From JAICJC01 sp963709425 (GTDB taxonomy: Bacteria > Actinomycetota > Thermoleophilia > Gaiellales > JAICJC01): DNA of 64,000 bases. Every line of letters starts with the position of its first letter. The stretch's first letter is position 1. Positions 1 to 8,533 of the stretch are shown one piece after another. The notes under the pieces were generated by a model. The model saw only the letters and a list, made by a program, of their open reading frames with translations, was not told where the DNA came from and made no database searches. The stretch covers positions 124,001 to 188,000 of the forward strand of contig CAVPWG010000004.1 of NCBI GenBank assembly GCA_963709425.1, in the 5' to 3' direction. The position numbers and the translations under genes were made by a program.

Positions 1-1947
1 CAGGTTCTGGGCCGGCGGCTGGGCGGCGTACATCCAGCGCATCACGTCGGCGCCCATCTCCTCGATCGCGTCCTCGAACCAGATGGCGTTGCCCCACGAC
101 TTGTGCATGGGGCGGCCGGTCTCGTCGTTCACCTTCTCGTAGGTGAGCACCCGCCGGTACGGCGATCGGCCGTCCAGCGTGACCCCCATGAAGAGCATCG
201 AGTAGAACCACAGCCGGATCTGCTCGCGCATCTCCGACACCCAGTCGGCCGGGTACCACTTCTCCCAGTGCGCCTGGTCGGGAAGGTCGGCAACCGTCAC
301 CCCGACGCCCGCGCCCTCGGCGTAGCCCCCCTCGACGAACGCCTCGTTGTGCCAGCCGAGCGTCGAGAACGGGACGATCCCGGCGTCGAGCCAGGCGTCG
401 CCGACGTCGGCGACCCGGCGCGCGTCCCCGGCGCACTGGCCGCAGCGGATCACGACGTCGTCGATCCAGGGCCGGTGCAGCTCGTCGAGCCCCTCGGTGC
501 CGCGCACGGCCCACTCCTGGAGCTCGGCCTTCGACCCAACCACGGTCAGGTGACCGCTATCGCAGAAGTAGAACGGCAGCGGCAGGCCCCAGTAGCGCTT
601 GCGGCTGATGCACCAGTCGCCCATGTTGCGCAGCCAGTCCTCCATGCGCTTCGCGTACTGGGGCGGTGTCCACTCCACCTTGCGGGCAGCCTGGATCATC
701 GGCTCTCGAATCTCGTCGCAGCCGATGAACCACTCGTCGACGAGCCGGTAGATGAGCTCGGTGCCACAGCGCCAGCAGACGGGGTAGCGGTGCGTGATCT
801 CGCCGTCGGCGACGAGCCGGCCGCGCTGGCCCAGGTCGTCGACGATCATCTGGGCCGCCTCGGCCGTCACGTGGCCGTGCAGCCAGCCGTACTCGCCGAC
901 GAAGGCGCCGGCCTCGTCGACCGGGATGAGCGGCTCGAGCCCCTCGCGCCTTCCGAGCTCGAAGTCCTCCTCGCCGCAGCCGGGGGCGATGTGGACGATG
1001 CCGGTGCCCTCCTCCATCGACACGTCGTCCCAGGCCACGACCCGGTTCTCGAACCCCTGCTGGGCGGGCAGCTCGTCGAACGGCGCCGTGTAGGTGAGCC
1101 CCACGAGCTCCGACCCGCACACCGTGCCGAGCACCTCGCCCCGGATCGGGTTCGCCTCCAGGCGGGACGCGGCGACGATCGCGATGCCGGCGCCAGTCCG
1201 GACGCGCGCGTACTCGGCGTCGGGCCGGACGGCGGCCGCGACGTTGGCCGGAAGCGTCCACGGCGTCGTCGTCCACACGACCAGGTACTCGCGGTCGCGG
1301 TCGTGAAGCGGCAGGCGGACGTGCAGCGACGGGTGCGTCAGGTCCTTGTAGGAGTCGATCAGCTCGTGCTGGGAGAGCGAGGTCCCGCAGCGCGGGCACC
1401 ACGGCATCGAGCGGTGGCCCTGGTAGAGCCACCCCCGCTCGCTGCAGACCTTGAGGAAGCCCCAGATGTAGGAGATGTTGGGGTCGGTCATCGTGTAGTA
1501 CGACCGCTCCCAGTCCATCCACTGGCCGAGCCGCTTCGACTGGGCGGTGAGGCCGCCGGAGAAGTGCGCCACCCGGTCGCGGCATGCGCGTGAGAAGCGG
1601 TCGAGCCCGTACTCCTCGATCTCGCGCTTGGAGTTCAGGCCGAGCTCCTTCTCGACGCCGACCTCGACCCACAGGCCCTGGCAGTCGAACCCGTTCTGGT
1701 AGATCAGGTCGCAGCCGCGCATGGCGGCGTAGCGCTGCCAGATGTCCTTCAGGGTACGGCCCCACCCATGATGGACGCCCATCGGGTTGTTGGCCGTGAT
1801 CGGCCCGTCGATGAAGCTGAACGTCGGGCCGCCGCGGTTATGGTCGCGAAGCGTCTCGAACGTGCGCTCGCTCTCCCACCGCGCGAGCGTCGAGTGCTCG
1901 AGCGCGACGTGGTCAGGCTTCGCCGGGACCGGCTGGAAGGGCGACAT
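1..1947 (-). CDS. ileS: Isoleucyl-tRNA synthetase, 3' end cut by window edge
   Basis: Class I aminoacyl-tRNA synthetase that charges tRNA-Ile in the cytoplasm. The 649 visible codons read without interruption from ATG at 1947 to base 1, so the C-terminal part (anticodon-binding region) lies outside the window. The catalytic HIGH signature appears as GVHHGWG (near residue 60) after ITANNP, and the KMSKS loop as RPMHKSWGN (about residues 630-640). CP1 editing-domain sequence (WTTTPWTLPANVA) is present, as are zinc-type CxxC pairs (CPRCG, CWRCG). The overall order of motifs identifies IleRS; both signature motifs are divergent from the textbook forms. A TAGAAT box 7 nt before the ATG suggests a leaderless transcript. 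Confidence 0.93.
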   Translation of the reverse strand, partial: MSPFQPVPAKPDHVALEHSTLARWESERTFETLRDHNRGGPTFSFIDGPITANNPMGVHHGWGRTLKDIWQRYAAMRGCDLIYQNGFDCQGLWVEVGVEKELGLNSKREIEEYGLDRFSRACRDRVAHFSGGLTAQSKRLGQWMDWERSYYTMTDPNISYIWGFLKVCSERGWLYQGHRSMPWCPRCGTSLSQHELIDSYKDLTHPSLHVRLPLHDRDREYLVVWTTTPWTLPANVAAAVRPDAEYARVRTGAGIAIVAASRLEANPIRGEVLGTVCGSELVGLTYTAPFDELPAQQGFENRVVAWDDVSMEEGTGIVHIAPGCGEEDFELGRREGLEPLIPVDEAGAFVGEYGWLHGHVTAEAAQMIVDDLGQRGRLVADGEITHRYPVCWRCGTELIYRLVDEWFIGCDEIREPMIQAARKVEWTPPQYAKRMEDWLRNMGDWCISRKRYWGLPLPFYFCDSGHLTVVGSKAELQEWAVRGTEGLDELHRPWIDDVVIRCGQCAGDARRVADVGDAWLDAGIVPFSTLGWHNEAFVEGGYAEGAGVGVTVADLPDQAHWEKWYPADWVSEMREQIRLWFYSMLFMGVTLDGRSPYRRVLTYEKVNDETGRPMHKSWGNAIWFEDAIEEMGADVMRWMYAAQPPAQNL

Positions 1948-1954
1948 CCGCGGG

Positions 1955-1960
1955 ATTCTA
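1955..1960 (-). promoter_or_regulatory. -10 box of leaderless ileS promoter
   Basis: TAGAAT on the minus strand, 7 nt before the ileS ATG, the spacing expected if transcription starts at the start codon. No Shine-Dalgarno sequence is visible in between. Confidence 0.5.
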
Positions 1961-2032
1961 TGCCGCGGTCGCGTCCGCTCCGCTCAGCGCCTGCCGGCCT
2001 CCCGGCAGACGTGGACGAGCCTCAGGTACGAG

Positions 2033-2176
2033 CTAGTCCATCTCGTTCTTGTGCAGATACTCGTTGAACGCGGCGTGCTTCGCCAGGTAGCTCGACAGCT
2101 CGGCGAACCCGAACTCGAACCATTCCGACAGCCAACGCTCGTCGATCTCCACATGCTTTTCGTGCAGCTCGTCCAT
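2033..2176 (-). CDS. Small acidic protein, 47 aa, unknown
   Basis: Begins MDELHEKHVEIDERW and ends YLHKNEMD. I do not recognise a family. ATG at 2176 is preceded by a strong Shine-Dalgarno sequence (GGAGGAA, 5 nt spacing), which is unusual in this neighbourhood and is the main reason to call it. The product is acidic, rich in Glu, His and aromatic residues, probably helical, and has no signal peptide or membrane segment. It lies downstream of the Nudix gene in the same orientation, 130 nt after its stop, and just before ileS. It could be a small regulator or binding partner; function unknown. Confidence 0.55.
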   Translation of the reverse strand: MDELHEKHVEIDERWLSEWFEFGFAELSSYLAKHAAFNEYLHKNEMD

Positions 2177-2305
2177 GAGACTTCCTCCAGACAGGGCCGC
2201 TGTCCGGGTGGTGCGATTTCCGCCTTCGCCGTCGGAGTCCTGTCTCGGCGGTGGCGGCTGATGGTGAAGTCATCGGCCGGGAGGGCGACGGGCTTTACGA
2301 TTTCG

Positions 2306-2836
2306 TCACAAATCCGTTGCAGGTTGCGCTGCACGCCACAGGCGCCATTCGGCGACGGCCCGCTCCCCGTTTGGGAATGCGAGCTCCCCCGGAAGCGCGT
2401 CCGGCTCGAACCATCCGATCTCGGTCACGTCGTCGCGCGGCGCGCCCTCTCCCCCGCCGAGCACCCGGGCCGTGTAGAAGATGTTGAGCGTCGGCGCGCC
2501 GTCGCCGTAGCGGTCGGGGTAGATGCCGAGGACGTCGCCCACCTCGATGGTGAGGCCGGTTTCCTCGCAGAGCTCACGGCGCAGAGCGTCGGCGGGCTCC
2601 TCGCCCGCCTCGATGAACCCGCCCGGCGTGTCCCACATCCCGAGGCGGGGCTCGATGCCGCGCCGCGTGAGCAGGATGCGGCCGTCGCGCTCGACGACGG
2701 CGCTCACCGTCGGCGCGGGGTTCTCGTAGAGGACGAGCCCGCACGCGGGGCAGTGCAGGCGATCGGCATCCTCGCCCGGCACGGGGCCGTGCCGGAGCCC
2801 GGCAGCGCAGCGCGGGCAGATGCGCCAGTCCCTCAC
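2306..2836 (-). CDS. Nudix hydrolase with N-terminal zinc ribbon
   Basis: Predicted hydrolase of nucleoside diphosphates linked to another moiety, 176 aa, cytoplasmic. Residues 7-32 hold two CxxC pairs (CPRC and CPAC) forming a zinc ribbon like that of NADH pyrophosphatases, followed by the domain with a complete Nudix box at about residues 72-95 (GGFIEAGE, then RELCEETGL). The SQPWPFPxS motif of true NudC is not seen, so the substrate is open. GTG at 2836 overlaps the stop of the upstream serine hydrolase (GTGA), so the two are probably translationally coupled; the biochemical link between them is not evident. Confidence 0.88.
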   Translation of the reverse strand: MRDWRICPRCAAGLRHGPVPGEDADRLHCPACGLVLYENPAPTVSAVVERDGRILLTRRGIEPRLGMWDTPGGFIEAGEEPADALRRELCEETGLTIEVGDVLGIYPDRYGDGAPTLNIFYTARVLGGGEGAPRDDVTEIGWFEPDALPGELAFPNGERAVAEWRLWRAAQPATDL

Positions 2837-3828
2837 GCCACCCGGCGCAGGACGGCGTCGGACAGATCGGGCCAGCCGCCCGGCTGCATCATCCAGCCCG
2901 AGTACGTGCCCCGGTTGGCGAGGCACACGAGGCCGACGCGCTCGACCGGATCGGCCCACATGAGCGTGCCGGCGGCACCGAAGTGCGACAGGGTGGCGGG
3001 CGAGCAGGCGCGCGAGAGCCAGTGCGGCTCTTTCGCATCGCGGATGTCGCAGCCGAGCCCCCAGTCGGCGACGTCCCAGGTCTGAAACGACTCGATGCCG
3101 CCGGCGAGACCGGCGAACTGCACCCGCGCCATGTCGGCGAAGGTCTCGGGAGCGATCAGCGGCGCGCCGGCGGACAGGAGCACCTGGACGACCCGCGCGT
3201 AGGCCTCGACCGTCGCGAACGCTCCGCCCGCGGCGGTCGCCCGGCTGCGCCATTCGCGCGAGTTGAAGAGCTGAAGGCCCGGCCGCCAGACGCCCGGGTT
3301 CAGCACGGTGAGCGCCCGGCCGTCCTCGTGCTCGGGGAGTCCGAGGTAGGCGTCCATGCCGAGCGGCTCGAACACCGCCTGGCGAGCGTACTCCGGGTGC
3401 GGGAGGCCCGTCGCGGCGGCGATCAGCTCGCCGAGGACGGCGTAGCCCTCGTTCGAGTAGACGCGCCGCGACGCCGGCGGTCGAACGAGCTCGACCTCGA
3501 GCGGCGGCACGCCTGCCGGCCCCGACTCGGGCAGGCCCGACGCGTGCGAGAGGAGGTGGCGCGGGGTGACCGCGGCCCGCGGGCCGGACGCGTATGCCGC
3601 AAGATGGCGGCCGACCGGCTCGTCGAGCTCGAGCGCGCCCTCCTCCACGGCGACGAGCGCGGCGAGCGCCACGATGGGCTTGGTGAGCGACGCGAGCGCG
3701 AAGAGGCCCCCCGGTTCGGCCGCGCCCGCACGGCGGGTCTCGCGCATGCCCTCGGGCCCCACGATCGCCGCCGCGACCGCCGGGACGCCGGCCGCCTCTT
3801 GCCACGTATCGACCATCTCGAGCGCCAC
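2833..3828 (-). CDS. Serine hydrolase, beta-lactamase class C / esterase family
   Basis: About 331 aa. The serine beta-lactamase fold is indicated by SLTK at about residues 47-50 (nucleophile Ser and Lys) and YSN at about 124-126. A C-terminal HFGAAG stretch takes the place of the KTG-like motif. Family members include D-alanyl-D-alanine carboxypeptidases, esterases and true class C enzymes; sequence alone does not discriminate. No signal peptide is visible, which argues against a periplasmic or secreted beta-lactamase and for an esterase or amidase role. GTG at 3828 is used; ATG at 3816 is an alternative. Divergent from the LytR_C gene with only 38 nt between. Confidence 0.82.
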   Translation of the reverse strand: MALEMVDTWQEAAGVPAVAAAIVGPEGMRETRRAGAAEPGGLFALASLTKPIVALAALVAVEEGALELDEPVGRHLAAYASGPRAAVTPRHLLSHASGLPESGPAGVPPLEVELVRPPASRRVYSNEGYAVLGELIAAATGLPHPEYARQAVFEPLGMDAYLGLPEHEDGRALTVLNPGVWRPGLQLFNSREWRSRATAAGGAFATVEAYARVVQVLLSAGAPLIAPETFADMARVQFAGLAGGIESFQTWDVADWGLGCDIRDAKEPHWLSRACSPATLSHFGAAGTLMWADPVERVGLVCLANRGTYSGWMMQPGGWPDLSDAVLRRVA

Positions 3829-3866
3829 GGCGGGATCGTATGCGCCGTGTAAGGTTCGACGGAACG

Positions 3867-4499
3867 ATGGGTGAGTTGGAGACCACGGGCGGGACGGGAG
3901 GCCCCGGCGGGGGTGACTTCGACCCGCCTCGAGGCGACGAGGGCCTCGACGACTGGTTCGCCCGCCGCCTCGAGGCGCAGGGGATCGTTGCGAACCGGGC
4001 CGGGTTCCCGACCGCGCGGATCCTGGCCGTCGTCGGGCTCGTCGTCGCGCTCGGCGCCCTCTTCTGGGTGATCTCGGGCACGGGCGGCGGCTCGTCGACC
4101 GCATCGCCACCGCCCACCCATCCGACGGGGACGACGACGACCACCACGACCGGCCAGCAGGGCGGCGGCAAGAAGACCGGCACCAAGGTGGACTGGCGGA
4201 CGGTCCCGCTCACGGTCCTGAACGGCTACGGCGCGACCGGGGCCGCGGGGGCCGCGCAGCAGCAGCTCACGGTGCAGGGCTGGACGGTGGTCGGCGCGTC
4301 GAACGCCTCCACCTCGTCGATCACGCAGACCGTCGTCGTCTACGCCCCCGGGAAGCTGCCCGAGGCGAAGGTCGTCGCCACCCGGCTGCACCTTCCTCCA
4401 CCCGTCCCGCTCGCCGACGCCACCGGCGTCGCGGCGGCTCCGGCCGGCGGCGTCGCCATCCTGCTCGGCTCCGACGGGCTGCCCGCAGTCGCCGGCTGA
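3867..4499 (+). CDS. Membrane-anchored LytR C-terminal domain protein
   Basis: About 210 aa. An N-terminal cytoplasmic stretch (about 50 residues) is followed by one transmembrane helix (ILAVVGLVVALGALFWVI), then a Thr-rich low-complexity linker, and a C-terminal domain beginning TVPLTVLNGYGATGAA, the hallmark of LytR_C domains. In other actinobacteria this domain follows LytR-CpsA-Psr phosphotransferases or stands alone as here; it is thought to act at the cell wall outside the membrane. Start ATG at 3867 chosen; an in-frame ATG at 3840 would add nine residues but would overlap the divergent gene's promoter. The LCP catalytic domain is absent. Confidence 0.78.
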   Translation: MGELETTGGTGGPGGGDFDPPRGDEGLDDWFARRLEAQGIVANRAGFPTARILAVVGLVVALGALFWVISGTGGGSSTASPPPTHPTGTTTTTTTGQQGGGKKTGTKVDWRTVPLTVLNGYGATGAAGAAQQQLTVQGWTVVGASNASTSSITQTVVVYAPGKLPEAKVVATRLHLPPPVPLADATGVAAAPAGGVAILLGSDGLPAVAG

Positions 4500-4541
4500 G
4501 GTCGCTGGCGGGATTCTGCGCCCGGCGTCGAAAGCCGGTGC

Positions 4542-5594
4542 GTGGTCCATCGCCGGATCGTCATCGACGTGCCCACGCGGACGATCGTCCGTGTGATCGC
4601 GCTCGTCCTCGCGGCCGCCGCGGCCGTGAAGATCGTCGACGCCGTGAGCCACGTCCTCACGTGGATCGCCGTCTCGGTCTTCCTGGCGGTGGCGCTCGAG
4701 CCCGTGGTGCGCGTCACCGAGCGCTGGATGAGCCGGACGTGGGCGGTGCTCGCCGTGTTCGGCGGGCTCCTCACGCTCGTGGCCCTGTTCCTGGCCGTTC
4801 TGATCATCCCGATCGCAACGCAGGTGGACGACCTGCGCGACGCGGCGCCGGGTTACCTCCAGCGGCTCGAGCGAAACCAGACGATCCGCGACCTGAACAC
4901 CCGCTACAAGCTGGTGCAGAAGGCGCAGGACGCCGCCAAGCAGGCCCCGGGGCAGGTGTTCGGCGCTGCCGGCCGGGTTGTGAGCGGCGTCGTCGCCACG
5001 CTCACCGTCCTCTTCCTCACGCTCTTTCTGATGTTCGAGCTGCCGACCATGTCACGGGGGCTGCTGTCGCTGCTGTCGGAGGAACAGGCCGCCAGGGTGC
5101 GACTGGTGTCCGCCGACGTGAACCGGAGCATCGGCGGCTACGTCCTCGGCAACCTCGCCATCTCGGTCGTCGCCGGCGCGACCGTCGGGATCTCGCTCTG
5201 GATCCTCGGTGTCCCCTATGCGGCCGCCCTGGCCGTCTTCATGGGGGTATGCGACCTCGTGCCGCTCGTCGGCGCGACGGTCGGCGCACTCGCGGCGATC
5301 GGCGTGGCGTTCGCGGCCCAGGGCCTGACGGCCGGGATCGTGATGATCGTCGTGAACGTGGTCTACCAGCAGTTCGAGAACCACATCCTCCAGCCCATCG
5401 TCTACCGAAAGACGGTCCAGCTCTCGGCGTTCCTGGTGCTCGTCGCCGTCCTGATCGGCGGCGAGCTGATGGGCGTCCTCGGAGCGCTCGTGGCGATCCC
5501 CATCGCCGGCTCGCTCCAGCTCGTCGTGCGCGAGCTGCGAAAGGGCTCCGGGATCGCCCCGGCCGCCTCCGAGCCGGAGCCCGAGCCCGGCTGA
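4542..5594 (+). CDS. AI-2E family transporter (PerM-like membrane protein)
   Basis: 350 aa integral membrane protein of the AI-2E/PerM exporter family (PF01594). It shows the usual pattern: N-terminal helices, a hydrophilic segment (about residues 95-140), then a cluster of helices containing DLVPLVGATVGA and the conserved QQFENHILQPIV motif. The family has been linked to autoinducer-2 export, Na+/H+ antiport and small-molecule efflux; the substrate here cannot be inferred. GTG start at 4542, 42 nt after the LytR_C stop and in the same direction, possibly cotranscribed. The C-terminus is a Pro/Glu-rich tail. It converges on the decarboxylase gene. Confidence 0.9.
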   Translation: MVHRRIVIDVPTRTIVRVIALVLAAAAAVKIVDAVSHVLTWIAVSVFLAVALEPVVRVTERWMSRTWAVLAVFGGLLTLVALFLAVLIIPIATQVDDLRDAAPGYLQRLERNQTIRDLNTRYKLVQKAQDAAKQAPGQVFGAAGRVVSGVVATLTVLFLTLFLMFELPTMSRGLLSLLSEEQAARVRLVSADVNRSIGGYVLGNLAISVVAGATVGISLWILGVPYAAALAVFMGVCDLVPLVGATVGALAAIGVAFAAQGLTAGIVMIVVNVVYQQFENHILQPIVYRKTVQLSAFLVLVAVLIGGELMGVLGALVAIPIAGSLQLVVRELRKGSGIAPAASEPEPEPG

Positions 5595-5620
5595 ACCACT
5601 GCGGCCCTCGCCGCACGGGG

Positions 5621-7054
5621 TTAGCCGCCGGCGGCCTCGCGCATCAGCTCCCAGGCCACGTCGACGTGCCCGGCCGTCGTCGCCATGTTCCCGATCGCCA
5701 CCCGGATGGCGTAGCGGCCGCCCAGGTCGGTGTGCGAGACGAACGCGCGGCCGTCGGCGTTCACGTGGTCGATGATGGCGGAGTTCAGCCGGCGCAGCTC
5801 GCCCTCGTCGTCGAGGCCGGCCGGGTGGCGGCGGAAGCAGACCGTCGAGAACGGCACCGGCGCGAGCAGCTCCCAGCCCGGTTCCGCGTCGATCTCCGCC
5901 GCAAGGCGCCGGGCGAGCTCGATGTGGCCCGAGATGAGCGACGCCAGCCCCTCGGAGCCGTACGCGCGGATGACCATCCACAGCTTGAGGGCGCGAAACC
6001 GGCGGCCGAGCGAGAGCCCGTAGTCCATCAGGTTCACGACGCCGCCGTCCTCGGGCGTCGTCAGATACGCCGCCACCAGCGAGAATGCCGCCCGCAGGTC
6101 GTCCGGCCGCGCGGTGTAGAGCAGGCTGCAGTCGACGGGCGTGAAGAGCCACTTGTGCGGGTTGACGACGAGCGAGTCCGCCCGCTCGCAGCCGTCGAGC
6201 ACGTGACGCATCTCGGGGACGACCGCCGCCGACCCGCCGTACGCGGCGTCGACGTGCAGCCACATGTCGTGGCGCGCGCACACGTCGGCGATCGCAGGGA
6301 CCGGGTCGACGCTCGTCGTCGACGTCGTGCCCACGGTCGCGACCGCCGCGAGCGGGCGCACCCCCGCCACCACGTCTGCCGCAACGGCCTCCTCGAACAG
6401 GTCCGCGCGCATCCGGTATTCCGCATCGGTGGCGACCTTGCAGAGCCCCTCCTGCCCCAGCCCGAGCGCGATGCAGGCCTTCTCGACCGAGGAGTGCGCC
6501 TGGTCGGACGTGTAGACGCGAAGTCGCGGGAGGTCGGTCCGACCGGCCATCCCGCGCGTTCGGATCTCGAGGCCGGCCGCCTCCCGCGCGGCGGCGAGGG
6601 CGTACATCGTCGAGGCGGAGGCGGTGTCGGTGATCTCCCCGAACCAGTCCGGCGGCAGGCCGGTCAGCTCGGCCACCCAGCGCAGCACCCGCTGCTCGAG
6701 CTCGGTCGCGGCCGGCGACGTCCGCCACAGCATCGCGTTCACGTTGAGCGCGGCGGCGATCGTCTCGCCCAGGATCCCCGGCGGGGATCCGCTGATCCCG
6801 AAGTAGGCCATGAACCCCGGGTGGTTCCAGTGGGTGATCCCGGGGATGAGGACGCGATCGACGTCGGCCAGGATGTCGGTTAGCGGCTCGCCCGCGTCCG
6901 GCGGGTGCTCGGGAAGCGCGGCCGCGATCTCGCCCGGCTCGACCCTGGCCAGGACGGGCAGGTCGCCGACCCGGTCGAGGTAGGCGGAGCACCACTCGGC
7001 CGCCTGCTCGAGGGCGGCGCGCAGCTCACCCGACGTCGGAGGCGCGGTTGCCAC
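5621..7054 (-). CDS. PLP-dependent group II amino acid decarboxylase (aromatic type)
   Basis: 477 aa, fold-type I PLP enzyme. HWNHPGFMAYF (about 75-85) is the typical aromatic-L-amino-acid decarboxylase substrate-loop signature, His187 stacks on PLP, HVDAAYGG (Asp269) binds the pyridine nitrogen, and NPHKW gives the Schiff-base Lys301. Likely reaction: decarboxylation of an aromatic or related L-amino acid to the amine plus CO2, in the cytoplasm. ATG at 7054 comes 3 nt after the stop of the membrane/propeller gene, so it is the last gene of a tight operon that includes MauE-like and MauA-like genes. An amine-forming enzyme beside amine-dehydrogenase-like genes is suggestive. The exact substrate is unknown. 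Confidence 0.9.
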   Translation of the reverse strand: MATAPPTSGELRAALEQAAEWCSAYLDRVGDLPVLARVEPGEIAAALPEHPPDAGEPLTDILADVDRVLIPGITHWNHPGFMAYFGISGSPPGILGETIAAALNVNAMLWRTSPAATELEQRVLRWVAELTGLPPDWFGEITDTASASTMYALAAAREAAGLEIRTRGMAGRTDLPRLRVYTSDQAHSSVEKACIALGLGQEGLCKVATDAEYRMRADLFEEAVAADVVAGVRPLAAVATVGTTSTTSVDPVPAIADVCARHDMWLHVDAAYGGSAAVVPEMRHVLDGCERADSLVVNPHKWLFTPVDCSLLYTARPDDLRAAFSLVAAYLTTPEDGGVVNLMDYGLSLGRRFRALKLWMVIRAYGSEGLASLISGHIELARRLAAEIDAEPGWELLAPVPFSTVCFRRHPAGLDDEGELRRLNSAIIDHVNADGRAFVSHTDLGGRYAIRVAIGNMATTAGHVDVAWELMREAAGG

Positions 7055-7057
7055 GCC

Positions 7058-8386
7058 TCAAGCATGCCAGATGAGTGACTCCGACTTCGAGTAGACGGTG
7101 AAGTAGGCGGACGCGCCGTTTGTGGCCGTCGACCACAGGGTGCGGCCGGTGCCGTGCGGGATCCGGTAGACGCGGTGCGTGCGCCCGCTTGCCAGGTCGA
7201 GGCGCCACACGGCCGCGCCGCTCGCGGCCTGGCGGACGTAGACGACGGTGTCGCCGCTGATCGACGCGTGGCTGTACAACCAGATCGGCGTCTGGAGCTC
7301 CCTCCGGGTTCTGCGAAGGTCGATGCGGTAGATTCGGATCGAGCTTCGCCCCCTCCCGGTCACCGAATAGGCGACCCGCCGGCCGGAGATGTCGGGCTCC
7401 CCCAGATCGCTTCGCATTTTGGCCGAGGCGATCACGCGCGACTGGTTCGTGCCCAGGTCGTACAGGATGAGCCTGCGCTTCGTGGTCACGCGCCGGTAGA
7501 CGAGCCAGTGTCCGAAGAGCGCCGGCTCGGTGCCCTTCAGCCGGAGCGTCCGCATGACGGCCAGGCTCCCGGTGTCGACGATCTGAAACTCGGAGCCGGT
7601 GTCGACGACGACCCGCGACCCGTCGACATCGGGCGTCCTTCCGGGGAGGCCGTGCACGACGCCGTTCACGCGCAGCTTGCCGTGGACGACGCCCCCGGTG
7701 ACCTGATCCCACGCCAGGACGTGCCCCGGCCCGGTCGAGGGGTCGGCCACGTGGTGGGAGCCGAGGTCGAGCCGCACCGCCGCTCCGGCGGCCGCCGGAG
7801 CGGCGGTCGCGACGAGAACGCCCGCGAGCGCGGCCATGGCGCCGGCGTTCGCAGTGCGCAGGCCGCCGCCGCCGGCCCGCAGCCACCCGCCGGCGCGCTC
7901 GAACCGGTCGGCCGCCTCGTCCCAGTCGCGAAGACCGGCGGTCGCGGCGACGAGGACGATCGCACGGCCGGCGCCGAACGCGGCCAGCGCGACGGCGCCC
8001 GCCGCCGGGTCGGCCAGCACGATCGCGGCGACGACGGCCGCGAAGGTCGCCACCGGCACGTACGTGACGAACCCCAGCCCCAGGCCGGCGCCGTAGAGGA
8101 GGGCCGTGGCCGGCAGCGGCATGACCTCACGCCACCTCTGCGGCACCTGGCGGCGAAGCTGCGGGACGGGCATGCGCAGGATCCCGGCCTCACGGCCGGC
8201 GTAGGCGGCGACGATCGCTGCGGCCGCCCACGCCGCGTGCGTGCTCCCGCCCCCGGCCCAGGCGCCGACCGAGCCGAGCGCCCAGCCGAGCGCTGCCCCG
8301 GCCCCGACCGCACCGGCCGCGAATGCCCCCACCGCGATCAGCCATCTCCTCACCCCGTGCACGACGGGGGCGACCGTCTCGGCCAC
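7058..8386 (-). CDS. Membrane protein with C-terminal beta-propeller-like domain
   Basis: 442 aa, unrecognised as a whole. Residues 1-200 hold about six hydrophobic helices with Ala/Gly-rich sequence. Residues about 210-442 contain repeated blades in which a [D/S]xxG(R/D) turn precedes VVY/VAYSV strands (for example PALFGHWLVYRR, PDISGRRVAYSV, ASISGDTVVYVR), typical of TolB/WD-like propellers and presumably extracytoplasmic. Start GTG at 8386 follows the tiny hydrophobic ORF by 9 nt, and its stop is 3 nt before the decarboxylase. The context next to MauE- and MauA-like genes invites comparison with amine dehydrogenase heavy chains, which are seven-bladed propellers, but there is no direct sequence proof. 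Confidence 0.75.
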   Translation of the reverse strand: MAETVAPVVHGVRRWLIAVGAFAAGAVGAGAALGWALGSVGAWAGGGSTHAAWAAAAIVAAYAGREAGILRMPVPQLRRQVPQRWREVMPLPATALLYGAGLGLGFVTYVPVATFAAVVAAIVLADPAAGAVALAAFGAGRAIVLVAATAGLRDWDEAADRFERAGGWLRAGGGGLRTANAGAMAALAGVLVATAAPAAAGAAVRLDLGSHHVADPSTGPGHVLAWDQVTGGVVHGKLRVNGVVHGLPGRTPDVDGSRVVVDTGSEFQIVDTGSLAVMRTLRLKGTEPALFGHWLVYRRVTTKRRLILYDLGTNQSRVIASAKMRSDLGEPDISGRRVAYSVTGRGRSSIRIYRIDLRRTRRELQTPIWLYSHASISGDTVVYVRQAASGAAVWRLDLASGRTHRVYRIPHGTGRTLWSTATNGASAYFTVYSKSESLIWHA

Positions 8387-8395
8387 AGCCAGCCC

Positions 8396-8533
8396 TCAGG
8401 GCGACCAGGCGCCGGAGACGCCCGCGAGGAGCGCGCACGCGACGATGGCCGCCCCCGGATCCGGCGTGGCGCCGATGCCGAGCGCCATCCCGGCGGCGCC
8501 GGCGGCGGCGGTCGCTGCCACCGCCCTCAGCAC
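8396..8533 (-). CDS. Tiny hydrophobic protein, 45 aa
   Basis: GTG at 8533 overlaps the stop of the Cys-rich protein gene (GTGCTGA), and the stop at 8396-8398 lies 9 nt before the next gene. The product is almost wholly Ala/Gly/Val/Leu with two short hydrophobic stretches separated by ATPDPG, so a hairpin membrane peptide is plausible. It fills the only gap in an otherwise gapless operon, the main support for its being real. Its single cysteine lies in the second hydrophobic segment. No family recognised. Confidence 0.45.
   Translation of the reverse strand: MLRAVAATAAAGAAGMALGIGATPDPGAAIVACALLAGVSGAWSP

Noticed and set aside
557..1765. Long open frame on the same strand as ileS
   Set aside because: Out of frame with the clearly recognisable IleRS; composition is Arg/Pro-rich as expected for a shifted frame in GC-rich DNA.
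2177..2305. Regulatory RNA between the 47-aa ORF and the Nudix gene
   Set aside because: Only weak, short inverted repeats; no recognisable class.
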